DNA from: JAENVU01 sp046598395
Lineage (GTDB): Bacteria; Actinomycetota; Acidimicrobiia; IMCC26256; JAENVU01
Length of the DNA: 64,000 bases
NCBI GenBank assembly: GCA_046598395.1
Contig: JBKJIQ010000022.1
Span: forward strand, 1 to 64,000
Reading direction: 5' to 3'
Program-made: the position numbers and the translations under genes
In this document: positions 57,503 to 64,000 of the stretch, piece after piece
How the letters are laid out: the number at the start of each line of letters is the position of its first letter
How positions within the stretch are numbered: position 1 is the stretch's first letter
The notes under the pieces: generated by a model
The model's database searches: none
Seen by the model: only the letters and a program-made list of their open reading frames with translations
Told to the model about the DNA's origin: nothing

Positions 57503-58512
57503 GGTGCGGTAAGTCGTTCGATAACCGGGCCCCAGGCGAGGCCGGCGACGCGCTGTCTGGCGGCTTCCCCCATTGTTTCGGCGAGTTTGGGATCGGCGGC
57601 GAATCGGTCGATGGCGGCTCCGATCGCAGCGGGGCTGCCATCGGTGACGAATCCAGTCACGCCATCTTCGACCCACTCGAGGACTCCACCGGAGTCGGCC
57701 GCGGTGATCACGGGTTTGCCCGCGCGAAAGGCTTGGAGAGTGACGTACCCGTAGTCCTCGTCGAACGGTGCATAGACGACGGCCAATGCGTTCGCGAAGC
57801 GCTCGATGATCTCGGCGTCGTCGACGAAACCGAGGAGGTCCAGTTGATCGCGTACGCCGAGCTTGGCTGCCTGCGCTTCGACGGTATCCGCGAGGGAACC
57901 TCGGCCCGCCAGCGCGAGCCGGGTGCCCGACTGCACATGGGACAGCGCGTCGACGAGCAACCCAGGACGCTTGTTGCCCTCGAGTCGAAGCGGACAGAAG
58001 ACGGCATCACCAAATGGGCCGGGATGAAGACGATCGAACAGCGGCGCCGGGTGATAGAGCGGCTCAGCTGCGAGGCCGTTGTACCGAGCCAGCCGATCGG
58101 CGACAACACCCGAGATGGTGAACAGGCGGGTGGCCTCGGAGAGGGCTCGCGTATCCCATTCGGTCAGGAGGCGTTGGGCTTCGAGTCCGGCGTCGTCGCG
58201 GCCGAAGTCGGACCATTCGCCACCAGCGCCGTCGTAGGCCCCACGGTGCTGGTGGGCGAGCCAGACGACTTTCCGGGGATGTTGGATGAAGTAGGCCGGA
58301 AAATTGATGGCGATGACCATGTCGGCATCCAGGGGCACCATGCGCCATGCCAACGCGGCATCAAAGATGCGGTCGCGATCCCAGACGGTAGGGAGGCGGA
58401 CCAACTCGGCCCGGTGGCCGGCGACGATGCACGCTTCGACCAAGCCCTCCATGAGGGCTTCTGCTCCACCGCTCATGAAGGGGACCTGAGCGCCGCAGAC
58501 ACAGATGTCCAT
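57499..58512 (-). CDS. GT4-family glycosyltransferase
   Basis: 337 residues. The N-terminal acceptor domain begins MDICVCGAQVPFMSGGAEAL, MEGLVEACIVAGHRAELVRL. The donor half shows FCPLRLEGNKRPGLLVDALS, LDLLGFVDDAEIIERFANAL and the E-x7-E-like site AVVYAPFDEDYGYVTLQAFR, AGKPVITAADSGGVLEWVED. These mark a retaining GT-B enzyme. ATG at 58512 is chosen; the open frame extends into the divergent gene. It leads the minus-strand trio ending with the methyltransferase. Confidence 0.85.
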   Translation of the reverse strand: MDICVCGAQVPFMSGGAEALMEGLVEACIVAGHRAELVRLPTVWDRDRIFDAALAWRMVPLDADMVIAINFPAYFIQHPRKVVWLAHQHRGAYDGAGGEWSDFGRDDAGLEAQRLLTEWDTRALSEATRLFTISGVVADRLARYNGLAAEPLYHPAPLFDRLHPGPFGDAVFCPLRLEGNKRPGLLVDALSHVQSGTRLALAGRGSLADTVEAQAAKLGVRDQLDLLGFVDDAEIIERFANALAVVYAPFDEDYGYVTLQAFRAGKPVITAADSGGVLEWVEDGVTGFVTDGSPAAIGAAIDRFAADPKLAETMGEAARQRVAGLAWGPVIERLTAP

Positions 58513-58597
58513 CGCCGCGATCGTAGCGCCGGGATCCGCCACCTCTGCGGGAGCAGGGTCGGCGGAACCGGAGACGGTGACCAGTAGTCTCCGCTGG

Positions 58598-59794
58598 GTG
58601 GAACGCAAGGGTCGGCTGGGTTTCGTTCCAGCCCGTTACGGAGACGGGGTTGTGGGCGGCGCGGAGGCTGTTCTGCGCGAGATGGCGCATGGGCTCGCCC
58701 GCCGCGGATGGGAAGTGGAAATCCTCACGACCTGCGCGGTCGATCATTTCACCTGGGCCAATGAGTTCGAGCCAGGAGTCGAGGAAGGCGCCGACGGTGT
58801 CACGGTGCGGCGTTTCCCGACTGTGATTTCCACCGCTCGCGCAGAACGGGCCGCGTTCAATGCCGCGATCGTTGCCGGTTCACCGCTGCGCTTGAGCGAG
58901 CAAGAGCGTTGGATGAACGACGATCTCCGCCTGCCGGAACTTTTCCACTATCTCCTCGACGAGTCTGATTCGTATCGAGCGCTGGTCTTCGCTCCGTATC
59001 TGTTCTGGCCGGCGTTCGCTTGCGGGCAAGTCGCGCCGGATCGCACGATTCTCATGCCCTGCCTGCACGATGAGCCCGAGGCCTATCTCGATATTTTCGA
59101 TCCGGTGTTCTCCGGGTCGCGCGGACTTTGGTTCCTCTCGGACCCTGAGCGCGACCTCGCGACATCGATTCATTCGCGCCTGACCGACTTCGAGGTCATT
59201 GGCTCCGGACTCGATGTTCCCGAGCGCTATGACCCTGAGGGATTCCGCCGTCGCCACGGCATCGAGGGGCCCTTTGTGGCCTACGCGGGCCGTCGCGAGG
59301 GAGGCAAGAACTGGGAGCCGATGCTCGACGCATTCGCGAGAGCGGTGATCAATGCTGATCTTCCATTGTCGATGGTGACGATGGGTCACGGTGTGGTGAC
59401 CCCGCCGCCCGAGATCGCGGATCGCGTGATCGACCTTGGCTACGTCACCGAGGCGGAACGTAACGACGCACTCGCAGCGGCGTCGGCCTATATCCAGCCG
59501 TCCGCGTACGAGAGCTTCTCCCGCACGATCATGGAGGCCTGGTTGGCCAGCACCATGGTGATCGCCACCGGCGCGAGCGCGGTGAACCGTTGGCATTGTG
59601 AGCGCTCGGGTGCGGGGCTGGTCTACGACGATGACGACGAATTCGAAGAGTGTCTCCGATTTGTGGTCGAAGCCCCAGAGGCCGCGGCACGGATCGCCGC
59701 GCCGGGTCGTGACTATGTGCTCGAGCACTACAGGTGGCCCCCGGTGTTGGACGCCGTCGAACGGACGATCGACTCGTGGCTGCCATGGAGTTGA
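58598..59794 (+). CDS. GT4-family glycosyltransferase
   Basis: 398 residues. The N-terminus FVPARYGDGVVGGAEAVLRE, MAHGLARRGWEVEILTTCAV is typical of GT4 enzymes. The donor domain has AYAGRREGGKNWEPMLDAFA, VIDLGYVTEAERNDALAAAS and AYIQPSAYESFSRTIMEAWL with the catalytic Glu region, then STMVIATGASAVNRWHCERS. GTG at 58598 is preferred: the earlier in-frame ATG at 58505 overlaps the divergent gene's start. It is followed by another GT4 gene after one base. Confidence 0.85.
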   Translation: MERKGRLGFVPARYGDGVVGGAEAVLREMAHGLARRGWEVEILTTCAVDHFTWANEFEPGVEEGADGVTVRRFPTVISTARAERAAFNAAIVAGSPLRLSEQERWMNDDLRLPELFHYLLDESDSYRALVFAPYLFWPAFACGQVAPDRTILMPCLHDEPEAYLDIFDPVFSGSRGLWFLSDPERDLATSIHSRLTDFEVIGSGLDVPERYDPEGFRRRHGIEGPFVAYAGRREGGKNWEPMLDAFARAVINADLPLSMVTMGHGVVTPPPEIADRVIDLGYVTEAERNDALAAASAYIQPSAYESFSRTIMEAWLASTMVIATGASAVNRWHCERSGAGLVYDDDDEFEECLRFVVEAPEAAARIAAPGRDYVLEHYRWPPVLDAVERTIDSWLPWS

Positions 59795-59795
59795 T

Positions 59796-61163
59796 ATGCG
59801 GATTCTGATGGTCAGTCCCTACCCACCAACTCGTGACGGGCTCGCGAACTACGCGGTCCAGGAAGTCAAGCGGCTCCGAGCCGATGGCAACGACGTCGAG
59901 GTGTTGTCACCAGGACCATCGGCCGCGCATCATCATCTTGATCTGAACGGGGTGCGAGGCGCGTTGGCGTTGGCGCGTCGGGTGCGCGGGTACGACCAGG
60001 TCATCGTGCAATACCACCCCGCCATCTTCTTTGGTGAACGGTCGACCCCCAGCGAACGGACGCGTGTCTACCTCGCGTTGGCCGCGGCATGGAATGTGGC
60101 GCGTCACGTGGAGTTGCGGGTGCACGAGTTCCCCCACGCCGGCGCCGAAACCGCACGTGAGTCTTTCGCGGCGCGCCGAATGTGGGCCGCAGTAGACCGC
60201 ATCAGTGTGCACACAAATCGCGAGCGTTCGGAGTTCGCAGCCGCGTTCGGTGTCCCGACGAGCGCAATCGAGGTCGCGGCGCACGGCGCGCACTTCGAAC
60301 GGCGGACCAACGTTGAACGGGTAGAGGCCCGCACCCGGCTCGGTCTCGAGCCTGAGGGCTTCGTGTTTCTCTCAATCGGTTTTCTTCAGCCGCACAAGGG
60401 GTTTGACCGTGCCATCCGCGCGTTTGCCGGATTGGACCAACACGGCTGCCGGTTAGAGATTGTCGGCTCGGTGCGCGTCGAAGACTCCGAGTACGCCGGC
60501 TACGTGGAGGATCTTCGAAACCTCGCAGACGCGACACCCGGGGTCACGCTGCGCGATGAATATGTCAGCGACGCCGAGTTCGATATGTGGCTCGTGGCGG
60601 CCGACGCGCTGGTGCTGCCATATCGCCTGATCTGGTCCTCCGGAGTCTGTGAACGTGCCGCGCTGTATCACCGGCCGGTGATCGCATCTCGCGCCGGTGG
60701 CCTGGCAGACCAAGTGGGTGAGAACGCGACGCTGGTGGACAACGACGAGGAACTCGCGGCCGCGATGCGTTCCATCGCCGGTTTGGTAGACGAAGCCCGA
60801 CGCTCGGGCGGCTGGCCGACCGAAGATCGGGATTCGGTGATGGGTGAGATTCAATCTCGCGCCGCACGGCGTCGACCCCATTCGGTGACGGGAGCCGTCG
60901 GCGTGATGACGCCGAGCCGGGCGGCCCGAAATCGCACGGCGCCGCTGCGTCGGCTGACTCCGCTTCCGTTGCCGGAGGCCCGTTCCGCCCGCCCGGGTGC
61001 GTCGTCGCTCAAGCGGGTCGTACGGCGACTCACGGCGTGGCAGATCGATCCCATCGTCGGCCAGGTCAACCGACTCCAGCAGGCACTGATCGATGCGATG
61101 TCCGACCCGACGGATGATCCGACGACGGGATCGGTCGGATCCGGTGGCGCTCCACCCCACTGA
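59796..61163 (+). CDS. GT4-family glycosyltransferase with C-terminal extension
   Basis: 455 residues. The first ~360 are a GT4 fold: MRILMVSPYPPTRDGLANYA, FLSIGFLQPHKGFDRAIRAF, LVAADALVLPYRLIWSSGVC, ERAALYHRPVIASRAGGLAD. The final ~95 residues are Arg-rich with a basic character (PSRAARNRTAPLRRLTPLPL) and end in a helical segment (IDPIVGQVNRLQQALIDAM) and an acidic Ser/Thr/Gly tail. ATG at 59796 lies one base after the preceding stop. The extension may bind a partner or membrane. Confidence 0.85.
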   Translation: MRILMVSPYPPTRDGLANYAVQEVKRLRADGNDVEVLSPGPSAAHHHLDLNGVRGALALARRVRGYDQVIVQYHPAIFFGERSTPSERTRVYLALAAAWNVARHVELRVHEFPHAGAETARESFAARRMWAAVDRISVHTNRERSEFAAAFGVPTSAIEVAAHGAHFERRTNVERVEARTRLGLEPEGFVFLSIGFLQPHKGFDRAIRAFAGLDQHGCRLEIVGSVRVEDSEYAGYVEDLRNLADATPGVTLRDEYVSDAEFDMWLVAADALVLPYRLIWSSGVCERAALYHRPVIASRAGGLADQVGENATLVDNDEELAAAMRSIAGLVDEARRSGGWPTEDRDSVMGEIQSRAARRRPHSVTGAVGVMTPSRAARNRTAPLRRLTPLPLPEARSARPGASSLKRVVRRLTAWQIDPIVGQVNRLQQALIDAMSDPTDDPTTGSVGSGGAPPH

Positions 61164-61245
61164 GCGGTGACGGACGTGCCGCGACGCTGCCCCCTTGTTC
61201 AACTCGGGCGGGGGAACTGCCGATGACTGAGCCAGGAGGTCCGTG

Positions 61246-63783
61246 ATGGCTCAACTGCATCGTCGACGTGCGGCATCGACCGTCGCGGCCGCCATGACCG
61301 TCGCGCTCGGGATCGTTGGGCTCGGGGCGGTCGGATCGAGTGGTCCTGCCGGGGCAGCCGGACTTCTGATCCCTGTCGGTCAGTCCGCGATGACCTACAG
61401 CTCCTTCTTTCCGGGAGCGGGTCCCACGGTGGCGTTCTCCTCGCCCGGAGTCGCAGATGTGACCGGAGACGGTGCCCCGGAAATCGTGACCGGAGGGATG
61501 GACGGCTGCGTTCGGGTGTTGCGTCTGGATGCAGCAGTTCTCCACGGTTGCCTCAGTGTCGGGGTTGGCGCAGTGCAGAGTTCACCGACCCTGGTCGACT
61601 GGGACGGCGACGGTAAACGGGACATCATCGTGTCGAGCGTGGCCGGGGGAGTCTTCGGATTCCGCGGCGACGGTTCGACGCTCTTTCATTTCGCCACCCA
61701 AGGCGGCGTGATCTCAACTCCGGCCGTCGGTGATATCGACGGTGACGGGCTTCTCGATCTCGCGGTCTCAACCTGGGGCCAGCAGGTCACTGCATTCCGC
61801 CATAACGGCACGCAACTGTTCTCGAGGTTTATCTACGACACGTCGTGGTCGAGTCCAGCCCTTGCAGATCTCGATGGTGATGGTTCGCTGGAGGTCATTG
61901 TCGGTGCCGACATGGAGATTGGGAATCCCGCGACCTTGCTTTCTCCGCAGCTGGCGGCTGGCGGGCTGCTCTGGGTCTTTCATGGTGACGGATCCGACGC
62001 GTACGGGTTTCCGCACCACCTCTCGAGTCAAGTGATTTGGTCGAGTCCTTCGATCGTGGACCTCGACGGCGACGGCCATCTCGATATCGTCGTGGGGACG
62101 GGCGAGAACTTTCCGAATGCCGGCCACGAACTCTTCGCCATCAATCGCATCGGAGGTTCGCTTCCGGGTTGGCCCGTGGCGATGCCGGGGGCGACGATGG
62201 GGTCGCCCGCGATTGCGGATCTTGATGGCGACCATCGCCTTGACGTTGTTGAGCAATCAAGCGACGGAACCATCTCGTACATCACCCGCGACGGAGCGGT
62301 CTGGAGACAGTTCTGCAACCGGTCCTACGGTGGGTGTGGCCCGGGAAGTCTCGACGGCGGCGTATCGGTGGGCGACATCAATGGTGACGGCGTGCTCGAT
62401 GTGGTTGCGTTCACTGAGGCACATGTGCGAGTGCGCAGCGGAACCACGGGCGGACTCGAAGACGAAGTGCAAGTTCCCTATACGTGGGCCCCGGGCTCTC
62501 AACCCACCATTGCGAGCTATGGCGGAGAGACCTATGTGGTGACGACGGTCAGCACCGATGGGAATCAGGACGGTCAGCGCACCGTGGGCGATCAGATCGT
62601 GACGTCGGTGTTTCGCACGGGCCATGCGCCCGGCGCGTTGCCGTGGCCAATGTTTCGCAACAATCTCAAGCGGACCGGGACGGTTGACGACTCCGTGCCG
62701 CCGATCGTCTCGGGCAGTTTCACGACGTCCGCGGCCGGCACGACCAAGCTCCGCATCGATTACTCAGGGTCAGACGGGGAGACCGGTATCAGTGGCTTCG
62801 ACGTGGACGTTCGCCAAGACTCGATGCCCTGGGTGCGAGACGTTGCTCACGGAGGTCCAAACGCGGCGCCCGGCGCGACCGCCGCCGGAGTGCGAAACCT
62901 CTTCGCGCTCCCGGGCCACAGTTACTCGGTGCGCGTCCGCAGCTGGGATAAGTCCGGGAACCACTCGCCGTGGAGCGCGCTCGGGACGATTCCGGTGGCA
63001 GCCGGCGCAACTCGCCGACAGCCGTTTCGCAGTGCGTATGCCGGTTCGGTGAACGGAGCAGTATCTGCCATCTCGAGTCCGCCGGTGAACGGCGCGCCAT
63101 TGCCGGGCGGCCTCGGGCGCGGTGTGGCTGCGGCACCACTCGGTGGCGGATATGAGGTCGACGGTTGGGGTGGTGTCCATGCATTCGGTGGTGCACCGGC
63201 GAAGACTGCGAGCGCGTATTGGCCGGGCTGGGACATCGTCCGAGGGGTTGCCCTTGATCCCGCAGGTGCCGGTGGCCTTGTCCTCGATGCCTTTGGAGGA
63301 CTTCACCCATTCGGCACGACGCAAACCCCCACTCGTGGCCCGTACTTTCCCGGAGCCGACATCGCTCGCGGGGTGGTCATGCGGTTTGACTCGACTCCGG
63401 CACGGCCCAAGGGTTACGTGCTCGATGGCTTTGGTGGGTTGCATCCGTTCGGCGGTGCGCCCGCCATGGCCGGATCCGGCTACTGGCCGGGGTGGGATAT
63501 TGCACGGGGGGTCGCGCTCGACCCTGCCGGCGCGGGCGGCTATGTGCTCGATGCGTTCGGCGGACTTCACCCATTTGGCGGCGCACCCGCCCGCGCGATC
63601 GCGAGCTACTGGCCCGGTCGTGACATTGCTCGGGGGGTCGCGCTCATTGGAAATGGCGCACGTGGACGCGGATATGTGCTCGACGGCGCGGGGGCGATCT
63701 GGCCCTTCGGTGGCGCGCCGTGGGTCCAAGCCAGCATCCATTGGGGGTCGATTGTGGCGCGCGGACTGGCAATCGCTCCCTGA
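61246..63783 (+). CDS. Secreted FG-GAP/VCBS-repeat protein with C-terminal GYVLDGFGGLHPFG repeats
   Basis: 845 residues. A signal peptide (STVAAAMTVALGIVGLGAVG) ends near PAGAAG. Residues ~65-420 are FG-GAP-type repeats with calcium-loop DxDGDG motifs (ADVTGDGAPEIVTGG, VDWDGDGKRDIIVSS, VDLDGDGHLDIVVGTG, ADLDGDHRLDVVEQS), likely a beta-propeller. A fibronectin-III-like segment follows at ~490-590. Five ~43-residue repeats end the protein (see repeat entry). ATG at 61246 has AGGAGG about 6 bases upstream. It is probably a surface or matrix protein tied to the surrounding polysaccharide genes. Confidence 0.85.
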   Translation: MAQLHRRRAASTVAAAMTVALGIVGLGAVGSSGPAGAAGLLIPVGQSAMTYSSFFPGAGPTVAFSSPGVADVTGDGAPEIVTGGMDGCVRVLRLDAAVLHGCLSVGVGAVQSSPTLVDWDGDGKRDIIVSSVAGGVFGFRGDGSTLFHFATQGGVISTPAVGDIDGDGLLDLAVSTWGQQVTAFRHNGTQLFSRFIYDTSWSSPALADLDGDGSLEVIVGADMEIGNPATLLSPQLAAGGLLWVFHGDGSDAYGFPHHLSSQVIWSSPSIVDLDGDGHLDIVVGTGENFPNAGHELFAINRIGGSLPGWPVAMPGATMGSPAIADLDGDHRLDVVEQSSDGTISYITRDGAVWRQFCNRSYGGCGPGSLDGGVSVGDINGDGVLDVVAFTEAHVRVRSGTTGGLEDEVQVPYTWAPGSQPTIASYGGETYVVTTVSTDGNQDGQRTVGDQIVTSVFRTGHAPGALPWPMFRNNLKRTGTVDDSVPPIVSGSFTTSAAGTTKLRIDYSGSDGETGISGFDVDVRQDSMPWVRDVAHGGPNAAPGATAAGVRNLFALPGHSYSVRVRSWDKSGNHSPWSALGTIPVAAGATRRQPFRSAYAGSVNGAVSAISSPPVNGAPLPGGLGRGVAAAPLGGGYEVDGWGGVHAFGGAPAKTASAYWPGWDIVRGVALDPAGAGGLVLDAFGGLHPFGTTQTPTRGPYFPGADIARGVVMRFDSTPARPKGYVLDGFGGLHPFGGAPAMAGSGYWPGWDIARGVALDPAGAGGYVLDAFGGLHPFGGAPARAIASYWPGRDIARGVALIGNGARGRGYVLDGAGAIWPFGGAPWVQASIHWGSIVARGLAIAP
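63145..63780 (+). repeat. Five tandem ~43-residue repeats at the protein's C-terminus
   Basis: Units share the pattern GYVLDGFGGLHPFGGAPA, x-x-YWPGWDIARGVAL. They start at about 63145, 63270, 63410, 63535 and 63670. Copies 3 and 4 are closest; the last is degenerate (LDGAGAIWPFGGAPW). Regular spacing suggests blades of a second, small propeller. Confidence 0.8.
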
Positions 63784-63822
63784 CGAACCCTGGTTCACCG
63801 GGAGCGTGGACGTAGACTCGGA

Positions 63823-63894
63823 ATGCGGTCACGCATCTCATCGCCGGTCCGCACCCTCCTCTTCTTGTGGCTACTTCCCTCGATCCCGCCATGA
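63823..63894 (+). CDS. Possible 23-codon upstream ORF before the ABC permease
   Basis: ATG 63823 opens a short frame ending at TGA 63892-63894 that overlaps the permease ATG as ATGA. The peptide has a hydrophobic middle (RTLLFLWLLPSIPP). A TAGACT box (63813-63818) lies just upstream. It may be a leader peptide or chance. Confidence 0.25.
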   Translation: MRSRISSPVRTLLFLWLLPSIPP

Positions 63895-64000
63895 ATCCCC
63901 GGACCCAAGATCGGTCAGACGTCTCCGGTCGTCCGGGTCCCATCGAACGGGTCCGCCGAATCTGGGAGTTTCGCGAGCTCCTCGTGAACCTGGTTCGCAA
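63891..64000 (+). CDS. ABC-2 type polysaccharide-export permease, N-terminal fragment
   Basis: The window ends after about 36 codons. The visible part, RPGPIERVRRIWEFRELL, VNLVR, matches the N-terminus of Wzm/TagG/RfbD permeases just before the first membrane helix. These proteins export undecaprenyl-linked polysaccharide with an ATPase usually encoded next. ATG at 63891 is taken as start; a GTG at 63867 is in frame. Its place after the glycosyltransferases fits an ABC-dependent export cluster. Confidence 0.6.
   Translation, partial: MNPRTQDRSDVSGRPGPIERVRRIWEFRELLVNLVR

Overview
The window is GC-rich, densely packed DNA with many GTG starts and many 4-base stop/start overlaps. Its gene content points to an actinobacterium: a fused 2-oxoglutarate decarboxylase/dehydrogenase (Kgd), a class II DAHP synthase, a proteasome activator (Bpa) ending in a GAYL tail, an ArgS with the HAGG form of the HIGH motif, and a Rho factor with a long Arg/Asn/Gly-rich insertion. 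A lineage near Acidimicrobiia is plausible but is my inference.

Layout. 1-4307 (minus): a decayed HNH endonuclease, a multi-pass membrane protein and an OafA-type acyltransferase with an SGNH domain. 4368-6656 (plus): an efflux module of an operator/promoter, an EmrB/QacA-type MFS pump and its TetR regulator. 6653-13020 (minus): Kgd, DAHP synthase, Bpa and an SDR dehydrogenase. A 56-bp near-perfect palindrome separates the SDR gene from a divergent TetR-GNAT pair (13177-14321). 14333-15754: an aldehyde dehydrogenase. 15808-26359 (minus): a complete Tad/Flp pilus cluster (histidine kinase, response regulator, Flp pilin, TadE, TadG-like, CpaB, CpaE/TadZ, CpaF/TadA, TadB, TadC) ending in a DnaB-like RecA-fold ATPase coupled to tadC.

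26433-29270 holds a secreted phosphoesterase, then a small accessory patch (two excisionase-type HTH proteins and a VapBC toxin-antitoxin pair) abutting the 3' end of a tRNA-Arg(CCG). 29329-30961 (minus): a hypothetical protein and a GGDEF protein whose N-terminus carries a ParB-like GLGRGLAALLP peptide. 31190-36492 (plus): argS-lysA-hom-thrC, which charges arginine and makes lysine and threonine precursors. An SDR, a PQQ-type sugar dehydrogenase lipoprotein and an ApgM-family phosphomutase (a possible homoserine kinase substitute) follow. 40063-47858: rho, rpmE, a DUF1385 protein, a ferritin-like/luciferase-like pair, prfA and prmC, i.e. the usual actinobacterial rho-rpmE-prfA-prmC order with insertions.

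47888-52067: a DUF983 protein, a nitroreductase, a thiolase-like protein lacking the usual Cys, and two overlapping Fe-S-type PD-(D/E)XK nuclease paralogues, one apparently catalytically dead. 52171-64000 is an envelope/exopolysaccharide region: a DUF4012 protein, a small LPITG-anchored protein, an undecaprenyl-phosphate sugar transferase, a methyltransferase, four glycosyltransferases, a secreted FG-GAP protein with five C-terminal repeats, and the start of an ABC polysaccharide-export permease cut by the window end.

Most striking for follow-up: the ParB-peptide/GGDEF fusion, the active/inactive Fe-S nuclease pair, and the DnaB-like ATPase in the Tad operon. No CRISPR array, rRNA or intact insertion sequence was seen. 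No gene-free stretch exceeds 300 bases.
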